Shown here: positions 45,201-52,185 of the stretch, piece after piece
How positions within the stretch are numbered: position 1 is the stretch's first letter
Layout: the number at the start of each line of letters is the position of its first letter
Assembly: GCF_013408245.1 (NCBI RefSeq)
Contig: NZ_JACBYS010000002.1
Location: 124,001-188,000 of the forward strand
Origin: Duganella sp. 1224
GTDB lineage: Bacteria > Pseudomonadota > Gammaproteobacteria > Burkholderiales > Burkholderiaceae_D
Length of the DNA stretch: 64,000 nt
Reading direction: 5' to 3'
The notes under the pieces: generated by a model
Databases searched by the model: none
What the model was told of the DNA's origin: nothing
What the model saw: only the letters and a program-made list of their open reading frames with translations
Program-made: the position numbers and the translations under genes

Positions 45201-48200
45201 CCACCGCCCAGATGGCGGCGCTGCTGACCGAGCAGTTGCACGCGCTGAGCAGCGCCAGCATCAACGCCCTGACCCAGGCCCAGATCGGCGCGCTGAACGC
45301 CGCCCAGCTGGCCGCGCTGGGCAACCTGTCGGACTACACCACGACCCAGATCGCCGGCCTGTCGACCGACCGCATCCAGGCGCTGACCGCCAGCGACCTG
45401 GCCGTGCTCAGCACCCGCCAGATCGCCGCCCTGACCTCGGTGCAGACCGGCGTGCTGGACCCGACCCAGCTGGCCGCGCTGAGCGGCGCACAGGTGGGCG
45501 CCCTCAGCACCAGGGGCCTGGCCGGCCTCGACGCCACCCAGCTGGCCGCCATCGACGCCGAGGACTACGCCTTCCTCAAGTCGGCCCAACTGGCCTCGCT
45601 GAGCACCGACCAGCTGCAAGGCATCAGCAGCGACCAGATCGCCATGCTGAGCACGCAGGGCCTGAGCGGCATCAAGGCGGCCGCCATCGCGGCGCTCAGC
45701 GTCGACCAGCTGAACGCGCTGCTGATCACCGGCCTGACCACGGCGCAGATCCGCGCGCTGTCCACCGACCAGATTCCGCTGCTGTCGGCCAACCAGATCG
45801 CCGCGCTGAAGACCAGCCAGATCGCCGCCCTCAGCAACGACCAGGTGACGCAGCTCACCAGCGACCAGATCGTGGCGCTGGAAACCGGCGACCTGATCGC
45901 CATGAACACGCGCGCGCTGCAGGCGCTGACGCCGGCCCAGATCGCCGCCATCGAGGGCATCGACCTGGCCGCGCTGAAATCGGCGCAGATCGCCGCGCTG
46001 ACCTCAGCCCAGTTCGGCGCGCTGACCACCGACCAGATCAGCTTCCTCAGCACCGGCGCGATCGCCGGCCTGACCGTGGGCCAGGTGCAGAACCTCAGCG
46101 TCGACCAGCTGACCGGCATGACCGGCGGCCAGCTGCGCGCGCTCAGCACGCGCGCCATCGCCACGCTGACGTCGACCCAGTTCGCCGCCATCGAGGCGGC
46201 CGACATCACCTCGCTGACCACCGCGCAGATCGCCGCGCTCAGCACCGCCGACATCCAGAACAGCAGCAACGACCAGTTGCTGGCGCTGACCTCGGCCCAG
46301 GTGCGGGCGCTGACCACCGCCCAGGTGGCCGCGCTGAGCTCGGACCAGCTGGCGCTGTTCCAGCTCGGCTGGCTCAGCACCAAGCAGCTGCCGGCGCTGA
46401 GCACGGACAACCTCAGCCAGCTGAACGACACCCAGCTGCAGTCGCTGACCACGGCCCAGATCGCGGCGCTGTCGAGCAAGCAGATCATTACCCTCAACAC
46501 CCACCAGACGCAGGCGCTGTCGGTGGCGCAGTGGCGCGCGTTGAGCACGGATGCGATCCGTGCCCTCAGCAGCGACCAGTTGCAAACCATGGAGCAGGAA
46601 GACCTGGCCGGCCTGAAGACCAACCAGTTCGCCGCGCTCAGCACCGCCCAGATCAGCCTGCTGACGGTCGACCAGATGGGGCAGCTCAGCACCGGCGAAA
46701 TCGCCGCCATGACGGCGCCGCAGATCAAGGCCCTGAGCACCGACCAGCTGAGCGGCCTGAGCACGCTGAACCCGCTGACCACCGCGCAGTTCAGCGCGCT
46801 GACCAGCGACCAGCTGCTGTCGCTGGACGCCACCCACATCGCCACGCTGCGCACCGCCCAGGTGGCGTCGCTGACCAAGACCCAGCTGCAGAGCCTGGGC
46901 ACCGACCAGATCATCGCGCTGACCACCGCGCAAGTGCGGTCGATCGCGCTGACCTCGCTGTCCGGCCTGACCACCGACCAGATCGTCATCATGGAAGCGG
47001 AGGACGTGGCGGCCTTCAGCAGCGTCCAGCTGGGCACGCTGAACACCGCGCAAGTCAGCGCGCTGACCGTCGACCAGCTGTCCGGCATCAAGTCGGCGCA
47101 ACTGCTGGGCCTGACGGCGGCCGACATCAAGGCGCTCAACACCGACCAGCTGAACGCGCTGTCGACGCTGGGCGCGCTGAGCGACACCCAGGTGGCGGCG
47201 CTCACCTCCGACCAGCTGGGCGCGCTGGACGACGACAGCTTCCAGTCGCTGCGCTCGTCGCAGATGGCGGCGCTGAAGGCGGCCCAGGTGGCGGCCCTGT
47301 CGACCGACCAGTTGAGCAACCTCAGCACCCAGCAGGCCAGCGGCCTGACGCTGGCCTTCCTGACCACCGACCAGATCCCGCTGCTGAGCGTGACGTCGGT
47401 GGGCGGCCTGACCAGCGCGCAGATCACCACGCTGAAGACGGCCCAGCTGGCGGCGCTGACCGCGACCCAGCTCAACGCGCTGTCGACGCGCGCGCTGTCG
47501 GCGCTGACCGCCAATCAGATCAAGGGCCTGACCACCGACCAGCTCGGCGGCATGAGCACGCTGGCCGGCTTCACCACCACGCAGATCCCGGGCCTGACCT
47601 CGGACCAGGTGGGCGCGCTGGGCGACAGCCTGTTCGACACGCTGACCACGCGCCAGCTGGCGGCGCTGACCTCGACCCAGGTGCTGGGCCTGACCACCAA
47701 CCAGCTCGCCACGCTGAACACCGCCGACATCGGCGCGCTGTCGGCCAATGCGCTGAACGCCCTCAACTCCGACCAGGTCACGTCGCTGGACGCCACCGAC
47801 GTCGCCGCGCTGAAGACCGCGCAGCTGGTCGGCCTGAAGGCGGCCACCGTGCAGCTGCTCAGCGCCGACCAGTTCAAGGCCATGACCACCGGCCAGCTGA
47901 AGTCGCTGATCGCGACCCAGCTGAAGGCGCTGACCACCGACCAGCTGGCCGCGCTCAGCATGGCGCAGGCCAACGCGCTGCTGGCCAATCCGCAGAAGTC
48001 GTCGCTGTCGACCGACCAGCTGGCGGCGCTGACCGCCAGCCCGCTGGTGCTGGATCTGGATGGCCTGGGCATCAACACGCTGAACATCAACGCCGGCGTG
48101 CAGTTTGACATCCGTGGCGATGGCAACAAGGTCAATACCGGCTGGGTGGGCTCGGGCGACGGCCTGCTGGCCCTGGACCGCAATGGTGACGGCGTCATCA

Positions 48201-48799
48201 ACGATGGCACCGAGCTGTTCGGCACCGGCACCAACAGCGGCGCCGGCAAGGCCGCCAACGGCTTTGCCGCGCTGGGCGAGCTCGACACCAACCACGATGG
48301 CGTGGTCGACAGCAAGGACGCGCAGTTCGGCGACCTGCGCGTGTGGGTCGACGCCAACGCGGACGGCGTCAGCCAGGCCGACGAGCTGAAGACGCTGGCG
48401 CAGTTGCACATCGCCAGCCTGGCGGTGGCGGCGCAGGGCGTGAAGGACTTCGACCATGGCAACTGGATCGGCCTGCGCTCGGGCTATACCAGCACCGACG
48501 GCAGCACGCACCAGGTGGCGGACGTGTGGTTCCAGGCGGCGCGCGCCGGCGACACCAGCGCGCTCAGCGCGGCGATCAGCGGCTACCAGCAGGCCGGCGC
48601 CAACGCCGCCACGGCCGCGGCCGGCGCGCGGCTGGAGACGACCCCGGCCGCGAGCGGCCTCAGCGGCCAGGTCGCCGCGCTGGCCAGCGAGCTGCGGCAC
48701 TACCAGGCCACGTCCGCCCTCAGCGGCACGGCCACGGCCCAGCACGACGACTGGCTGCGCAAGCAAGCCACCACCCACGCCATCCTGGCGGCCAAGTAA
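39245..48799 (+). CDS. Giant octapeptide-repeat protein with C-terminal Ca-binding-type module
   Basis: A 3184-residue protein. Residues 1 to about 2925 consist of some 360 tandem octads of the form Q-[ILV]-x-A-L-[TS]-[TS]-[DAx] (typical unit QIAALTTD). Octads are grouped into super-repeats of 134 residues (16 octads plus one hexad such as VPLTTA), each with one acidic unit (IETRDI or variants IEVVDI, IELADI, MEAEDV). The C-terminal 260 residues start PLVLDLDGLGINTLNIN and contain DxNxDG motifs (LDRNGDGVINDG, LDTNHDGVVDSKD, VDANADGVSQAD), a module known from large secreted RTX-like and so-called heme-utilisation proteins. There is no Sec signal, RTX nonapeptide or anchor motif. The ATG follows GGGAGAAG; a TTG in frame at 39182 lacks a site. 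Likely surface or secreted; function and export route unknown. It lies between fliR and flgL. Confidence 0.9.
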   Translation: MTIENYDSAQIAALSTTAMTVLTTAEMQALSSDQLSWFSTAQLRALTTRSISYLSQNGLSGITTDGIQALTTAQVAAIGTNILPGLNSDQLVALTTQEMTALTSSQLNALAPDQLAALETVDVRALRSQQIEGLRSTQIPNLTSDQVGALGTGQVRALTTSAITALTADQLLALQSAAVQALSSQQLNALNAGQLNVLTTDQIAQLTSLQIGALATASLQALSTDQIVAIETRDLVWLSSQQIRALTPDQLVALSTDQAHALRSNEIAALGGDQLAVLSTDQIVALTSLVPLNSAQIGALTTDQVTSLRTQTIAALSSAQLAALTGDQVIALNSDQIVALGTAQVAALTTTLLNQLTTDQIQQIETRDIAALTTSQLRSLNSDQLVALTTAQLATLATANLPALLPEQLAVLSTAQIAALKSLLPLTSAQIQGLTTDQISGLETQDLVALTSTQLGALTPDQIAALSTDQVVLLTTAQVGALTTSMVSQLNTDQIAAIETRDIRALTTAQIRALTLDQLIALTTDQIYALTTADAQALRPDQLAVLTTDQIIAIKTLLPLTTIQISSLTTDQIVALETDTIAALSNTQLASLSQDQVQALTSDQVAALNTAQVAGLTTTVLSELTTAQMQWLETRDIAVLGSAQVRALSSDQLVALSSDQFGTISTDAERALTPDQIAALTTDQIAALKSLVPLTTAQIHALTGAQVASLESRDIIALSSLQLAALGSDQVQALTATQIIDLTAAQYADMSTAMLNALTTDQLQLIETRDIAALRTGQVARLATDQLSSLTSDQFAALSSAAVGALTTDQIPVLTSDQLNALATLAGMSSRQLTALTTDQIAALSTRNLGTLATGQLGALTSDQVEALTTDQIVALSGNQLRGLGSAALAALLTDQIQAIETRDIGALDTRQVAALTTDQIVALLTTQVAALTTAETASLTSDQVATLNAAQLDALRSLAALTTAQIRALTTDQIGVITTQDLTGLTSRQLAALNSDQAFMLTTEQVIALGTDQVAALSTAAVAALNSDAIAALETRDIRAMRTAQIAALTTDQIVLMTSGQMAAFTSAEIRALTAAQIAVLRSDQLAALQLQPLITKQITALTSDQIAHMSSTDFARLQTAQLAVLSADQAGAITSDQMVALDTNQLRALSNSTLAALATDRIKALSNSDLAALNTRQITALTTDQLASLGTNQLRALTTQELAALTAGQLAAMTSTQLDALQALSALTTRQLQALNTDQVATLNLADLRSLKTSQIASLSTDQVAAFTTAQIAGMNTEQLRALGAAALQALSTTQIVALTGTGLANLSTRQIATLTSDQVMALTTTQITALTTQEVAALTPTQKSYLSSAQIAALPSLASFSTAAIAALTTDQIVSLPLAILAGLTTAQVASLTTDQIGVLTTAEIVALTTAQVRALTNRQLAALSTGQVQAIQVVDLQALSTRQILGLTTDQIANLLLPQVSGLSTQSIAALGTAQIHALSTAQLGALSTLAPLDSRQIGALTTEQIASLGSIATFKTNQIAGLTSDQIGALTTAQIVALSTAQVRSLTSATLAALTTEQVAAIEVVDIAALASNQIIALNSDQLAALTPSQFGALRTAILASLTTRQVAALSTSQVDSLATLAPLTTAQIRALRTDQIGSLLLPQITTLKTSQLNALGSDQLQALTSAQLVALTTAQVRGLAAAALNQLTSTQIGEIELADIAALSTAQVAALRTDLVAALTLNQLSALTSQEVAALTTAQLGALTTQQFAALGSLSGLGTRQIAGMSSAQIIALTPDQVAALKTNQLAALSSTQIQYLTTDQIPALTTAQIRSLSTAAIAALTADQLAALEDADLRAFTTRQIAALGSDQLTALTLPQYGVLTTQEIAGLTTRQIGYLTDAQLAALSTLTALTTNQVRALSSAQIGNLAVATLTGLKTSQLAALTSAQVDGLSNAQLIALSTAQVRSLSVGLISHLSAAQLTAIEVGDFAALSTAQLRALTTAQMAALLTEQLHALSSASINALTQAQIGALNAAQLAALGNLSDYTTTQIAGLSTDRIQALTASDLAVLSTRQIAALTSVQTGVLDPTQLAALSGAQVGALSTRGLAGLDATQLAAIDAEDYAFLKSAQLASLSTDQLQGISSDQIAMLSTQGLSGIKAAAIAALSVDQLNALLITGLTTAQIRALSTDQIPLLSANQIAALKTSQIAALSNDQVTQLTSDQIVALETGDLIAMNTRALQALTPAQIAAIEGIDLAALKSAQIAALTSAQFGALTTDQISFLSTGAIAGLTVGQVQNLSVDQLTGMTGGQLRALSTRAIATLTSTQFAAIEAADITSLTTAQIAALSTADIQNSSNDQLLALTSAQVRALTTAQVAALSSDQLALFQLGWLSTKQLPALSTDNLSQLNDTQLQSLTTAQIAALSSKQIITLNTHQTQALSVAQWRALSTDAIRALSSDQLQTMEQEDLAGLKTNQFAALSTAQISLLTVDQMGQLSTGEIAAMTAPQIKALSTDQLSGLSTLNPLTTAQFSALTSDQLLSLDATHIATLRTAQVASLTKTQLQSLGTDQIIALTTAQVRSIALTSLSGLTTDQIVIMEAEDVAAFSSVQLGTLNTAQVSALTVDQLSGIKSAQLLGLTAADIKALNTDQLNALSTLGALSDTQVAALTSDQLGALDDDSFQSLRSSQMAALKAAQVAALSTDQLSNLSTQQASGLTLAFLTTDQIPLLSVTSVGGLTSAQITTLKTAQLAALTATQLNALSTRALSALTANQIKGLTTDQLGGMSTLAGFTTTQIPGLTSDQVGALGDSLFDTLTTRQLAALTSTQVLGLTTNQLATLNTADIGALSANALNALNSDQVTSLDATDVAALKTAQLVGLKAATVQLLSADQFKAMTTGQLKSLIATQLKALTTDQLAALSMAQANALLANPQKSSLSTDQLAALTASPLVLDLDGLGINTLNINAGVQFDIRGDGNKVNTGWVGSGDGLLALDRNGDGVINDGTELFGTGTNSGAGKAANGFAALGELDTNHDGVVDSKDAQFGDLRVWVDANADGVSQADELKTLAQLHIASLAVAAQGVKDFDHGNWIGLRSGYTSTDGSTHQVADVWFQAARAGDTSALSAAISGYQQAGANAATAAAGARLETTPAASGLSGQVAALASELRHYQATSALSGTATAQHDDWLRKQATTHAILAAK
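39599..48030 (+). repeat. 402-bp coding super-repeat built from 24-bp units
   Basis: Using the first base of the acidic anchor codon (E of IETRD or its equivalent) as a ruler, anchors fall at 39935, 40337, 40739, 41141, 41543, 41945, 42347, 42746, 43148, 43550, 43946, 44348, 44750, 45152, 45554 and 45953. Twelve of these fifteen intervals are exactly 402 bases, two are 399 and one is 396. The first unit (39599 to 39935) is short at 336, and after 45953 spacing becomes irregular (240, 399, 402, then about 795). All changes keep frame. The underlying unit is 24 bases. The near-identical phrase CTGACCACCGACCAG recurs very many times, so assembly and alignment here deserve caution. Confidence 0.93.
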
Positions 48800-48819
48800 G
48801 CGCCAGCCCCAAAACCAAA

Positions 48820-48847
48820 GGGTCTGACCCCGTACGGGGTCAGACCC
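48820..48847. repeat. Palindromic REP-like element, copy 3
   Basis: A perfect 28-base palindrome, half-site GGGTCTGACCCCGT, the same core as copies 1 and 2. It lies between the convergent ends of the giant repeat gene and flgL, 20 bases past the former. Confidence 0.85.
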
Positions 48848-48887
48848 TGGCCGCAGCGGTGTGCGGGTGTCAGCGCTGCCGCAAACC

Positions 48888-50150
48888 TCAGCTGATGTAA
48901 TTGAACAGCGACAGCCCCGACATGGTGGTGAACGATTTCTGCGCCGCCGTCAGCGTGGTCTGCTGCTGGGTGAACAGCGAAATGGCCGCCGTGTAATCCA
49001 GATCCTGCAGGTTCGACAACGTGGTGGCATACTGCAGGCCGGCGTCATCGCCCGAACTGTCCAGATAATCCAGCTCCTTCAGCCGCGCGCCCACCGCCGA
49101 GTTGACCGAGGACACGTTTTCCGCCGCGTTGTCGATATTCACCTGCAACTGGTTGAGCAGATTATTCAGGCTGGCCTGCCCGGCCGGGCCCGAACCCGGC
49201 TGGCGCAGCTGGTCGATAAAACTCTGCACCGTGGTGAACACCGACTGCTTGGTCGACGGCTCGACCGTGAAGCTGTCGCCGTCGGCCGGGTCGCCCTGGA
49301 TATCGAACTGCACGCCGTCAAACGTGATGTTCTGGCCGCTCACATAGGCTTGCGGCACGGCCGGCACCGGCGTGGGCGGCACCGGATTGCCGGTGGTGGT
49401 GTCGGTCACCGTGTAGGTGGTTTGCTTGGGCGTGCCCGGCGTGGCCGGCACCACCTGGAAGCTGATCTGGTACTGATGGCCGGTCAGCTGGGTGGCGTCC
49501 TTGACCGAGCCGGCGCTGATGATGCCGCTGCCGCCGCGGCCGACGTTGCCCGGATCGGGCTTGGTCACAAACGTGCCGTTGCCGGTCGGGTTGGCTTCGA
49601 ACACGGCCGCGCCGGAGTCGGTGATCGGCACCGTGCGCGTGGTGCCCACCAGCAGCGAGCGCTGGCCCTGGTCGCCCTGGTAGTCGGCGCCGGTGGCGGT
49701 CTTGGTAAACGGCAAGGTGGTCGACTTGTAGCCGGAGAACACATAGCCGCCGACGCCGTCGGCGGTGTTGGCGATGCCCAGCAGGTCGGCCAGCTTGCCC
49801 TCCAGCTCGGTCGCCACCGACTGGCGGTCGGCGTCGGTGTAGGAACCGTTGCCGGACTTCACCGCCAGATCCTTGATGTCCTGCAGCAGGCCGGTGACGC
49901 TGGCCAGCGCCGTGGTCTCGACCGACAGCACGCCGCGCGCGTTGGCGCGGTTGGTGCCCAGCTGGGTGTTGAGCGACTGCGACTGCGTGACCTCCAGCGC
50001 GCGCGCGCTGGCGATCGGATCGTCGGCCGCGGTCAGGTTCTTGCGCCCGGTGGACAGCTGCTGCTGCGTGCGCGCCATGGCCGAGCTGAGCGACGTGATC
50101 TGCTGCGACCCGGTGTCGAAAATCGTTCTGGTGCTGATGCGCATAACCAT
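48888..50150 (-). CDS. flgL: Flagellar hook-associated protein 3
   Basis: A 420-residue hook-filament junction protein. The flagellin-like N-terminus (RISTRTIFDTGSQQITSLSS, ARTQQQLSTGRKNLTAADDP) and C-terminus (about 340-420, INDUAENVSS-type helix and LQDLDYTAAISLFTQQQTTL) form the D0/D1 core. The ATG at 50150 is preceded by AGGG; the second Met two codons on may be the true start. It follows flgK by 27 bases and is presumably co-transcribed from the sigma-28 site before flgK. Confidence 0.96.
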   Translation of the reverse strand: MVMRISTRTIFDTGSQQITSLSSAMARTQQQLSTGRKNLTAADDPIASARALEVTQSQSLNTQLGTNRANARGVLSVETTALASVTGLLQDIKDLAVKSGNGSYTDADRQSVATELEGKLADLLGIANTADGVGGYVFSGYKSTTLPFTKTATGADYQGDQGQRSLLVGTTRTVPITDSGAAVFEANPTGNGTFVTKPDPGNVGRGGSGIISAGSVKDATQLTGHQYQISFQVVPATPGTPKQTTYTVTDTTTGNPVPPTPVPAVPQAYVSGQNITFDGVQFDIQGDPADGDSFTVEPSTKQSVFTTVQSFIDQLRQPGSGPAGQASLNNLLNQLQVNIDNAAENVSSVNSAVGARLKELDYLDSSGDDAGLQYATTLSNLQDLDYTAAISLFTQQQTTLTAAQKSFTTMSGLSLFNYIS

Positions 50151-50177
50151 AGAGCTACCCTATTCTTTCTTCATTCC

Positions 50178-52133
50178 TCAAGTGCCGATACTCAACAAGG
50201 TATCGAATAACTGGCTGGCCACCTGCATCACCTTGCCGCTGGCCTGGTAGGCTTGCTGATAGCGCAGCAGATTGGCGGCTTCCTCATCCAGGTTGACGCC
50301 GGACACGCTCTGCTGCTGCGCCGTGGCCTGCTTGACCGAGGCGTCGGCGGCGGTGCCGCTGATCTGCGCCTCGCGCGCCTTGGTGCCGATGAAGTTGACC
50401 ATCTGCGCGTAGCTGGTCTGGAAGGTGGCGGTGCCGTTGTTCATCACGTTCTTGGTCTGCAGCGCGCCCAGCAGCGCGCCATTGCGGCTGTCGCCGACGC
50501 CGCTGGTGTTGGGGCCGACCGTGAACGTGTCCTGGTCGGCCGGCGTGCCGCTGATGGTGAAGCTGACGCCGCCGAAGCTGATGCTGGCGCCGTCGCTGTA
50601 CGGCACCGGCGTGCCGGCCGGGTACACGGTTGGCGTGCCGTTGACGGTGACCGTGACGTCCTGGCCGGCCGGGAAGCCGGACAGGGTGCCGCTGGCCTTG
50701 TCGAAGGTCAGCGTGGCGGGCGCGGTCAGCGCGTTGCCGGGCGTCAGGTAATTCTGGTCGACGCTGCCGGCGCTGATCTTGGCGTTGCCGGCGTTGGTGG
50801 TCGGCACGGCGGTGGCGACCGGCGCCGCCAGCGCGATCTTGGTGGTGTCGGTGATCGCCACCGACAGGCTGGCGGCGGCGTTGTAGGTCGGCCGCACCAG
50901 GAAGTTGTCGTTGGCGGCCGGCGTGCCGGTGATGCTGTACGACACGCCGTCGATCACCTGCGGCGTGGTTTGCGGGAAGGGATTGATCTGCGTGACCTTG
51001 CCGTCGCTCTTGCGGGTGACGTTGAAATTGGTGCCGTCCCAGTCGACGCTGTAATCGCTGGCGGTCAGCGCGCTGGCGTCGGTCACGGTCGCCTTCACCT
51101 CGGCCGTGCTGGACGGCGAGTTGCGGGTGTTGATGCCGACATAGGCCTCGATCGGGTTGAAGAAGTTGGTGCCGAGGTCGCCGTTCTGGTCCTGGCCCAG
51201 CTTGTGCTGGGCGTTGAAGGCGGTGGCCAGGCTGGCGGCCACCTGCCCCAGCGCGTTTTGCGCCTGGTCGAGGGCGCCATTGCGGAACTCCATCAGGCCG
51301 CCCAGCTGGCCGCCGGTGAACATCGCATCCGGCAGCACGCTGAAGTTGCCGTTGGGCGACTGGAAGCCGATGGTCACACGGCTGAGGTCGGTCGGCGACG
51401 GCTGCGTCGCCAGTTGCGACGCCACGTTGCCCACCACCAGCGGCTGGCCGGTGCCGAACGACACGTTCAGCATATTGTTGTCGCCCGGCGTGACGTTCAC
51501 CTTGATCAGCTTGTTCAGCTCGGTCAACAGCTGGTCGCGCTTGTCCAGCAGGTCGTTCGGCTCGGCGGTGCTGGTGGTCTGGCCGGCGATGGTGTTGTTG
51601 ATGGCGGCGATCTGCCTGGCGTAGGAATCGATCTCGCTGACATTGTTGGCGATGGTCGCATTGACGCCGGAGGCGATCTCGGTCAGGCGCGCGCTCATGC
51701 CCTGGAAGCGCGAGGCCAGCGACTGCGCGTTGGACAGCAGCGACTGGCGCGCGGCGGCCGAGGCCGGATTGGCGGTGGCATCCTGCACGCCGCTGAAGAA
51801 GTCCTGCAGCGCCGGCGACAGGCCGGCCGTGGGGTCGGCCAGCAGGTTGTCGATCTGGCTGATCTGGTTGCTGTAGGCGTCCAGCGAGGCCTGGTTGGCC
51901 TCGGCGTTGCGCAGCGAGGTGGCCAGGAAGTTATCGTAATAGCGGCGCACGGCCTGGATCTCGGTGCCCGTGCCGACATAGCCGAAGCCTTGGTACTGGG
52001 TGCCGGTGTCGCCCTGGATCGCCACCTGGCGGCTGTAGCCGGGGGTATTGGCGTTGGTGATGTTGTTGCTGGTGGTCGACAAGCCGACCTGGGCAGCCAA
52101 CAAACCGCTTTTACCGATGCTGAGAAGACTCAT
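50178..52133 (-). CDS. flgK: Flagellar hook-associated protein 1
   Basis: A 651-residue hook-filament junction protein. The N-terminus LLSIGKSGLLAAQVGLSTTS, then NITNANTPGYSRQ (rod/hook-type motif), and the C-terminus VNLDEEAANLLRYQQAYQAS are diagnostic. The central part (about 340-560) is Thr/Asn/Pro-rich. It leads the flgK-flgL unit with its own candidate FliA promoter that abuts the flgJ stop. Confidence 0.97.
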   Translation of the reverse strand: MSLLSIGKSGLLAAQVGLSTTSNNITNANTPGYSRQVAIQGDTGTQYQGFGYVGTGTEIQAVRRYYDNFLATSLRNAEANQASLDAYSNQISQIDNLLADPTAGLSPALQDFFSGVQDATANPASAAARQSLLSNAQSLASRFQGMSARLTEIASGVNATIANNVSEIDSYARQIAAINNTIAGQTTSTAEPNDLLDKRDQLLTELNKLIKVNVTPGDNNMLNVSFGTGQPLVVGNVASQLATQPSPTDLSRVTIGFQSPNGNFSVLPDAMFTGGQLGGLMEFRNGALDQAQNALGQVAASLATAFNAQHKLGQDQNGDLGTNFFNPIEAYVGINTRNSPSSTAEVKATVTDASALTASDYSVDWDGTNFNVTRKSDGKVTQINPFPQTTPQVIDGVSYSITGTPAANDNFLVRPTYNAAASLSVAITDTTKIALAAPVATAVPTTNAGNAKISAGSVDQNYLTPGNALTAPATLTFDKASGTLSGFPAGQDVTVTVNGTPTVYPAGTPVPYSDGASISFGGVSFTISGTPADQDTFTVGPNTSGVGDSRNGALLGALQTKNVMNNGTATFQTSYAQMVNFIGTKAREAQISGTAADASVKQATAQQQSVSGVNLDEEAANLLRYQQAYQASGKVMQVASQLFDTLLSIGT

Positions 52134-52158
52134 GATAGTTTCGCTTTAAGTAGAATGG

Positions 52159-52185
52159 TTTACGGCAGCTTTTGCCGAAACTTGA
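52159..52185 (-). promoter_or_regulatory. Candidate sigma-28 (FliA) promoter for flgKL
   Basis: Read on the minus strand: TCAAGTTT-N11-GCCGTAAA. The -35 matches seven of eight and the -10 six of eight FliA consensus positions. It begins at the base directly after the flgJ stop codon and lies 25 bases before the flgK ATG, so it separates late genes flgKL from the middle-class flgB-J string. Confidence 0.8.

Noticed and set aside
40640..45619. A very long open frame on the minus strand (over 1600 codons) opposite the giant gene, and similar ones at 46004-48778 and 39218-40534
   Set aside because: They are shadows of the 24-base coding repeat: a period divisible by three, together with a GC-rich codon choice, leaves antisense frames free of stops. 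The protein is a Gly/Arg/Gln/Val-rich mirror with no start site or domain.
39245..48030. Regularly spaced short repeats that look like a CRISPR array
   Set aside because: Units are 24 bases, contiguous and in frame with a protein. There are no unrelated spacers and no cas genes.
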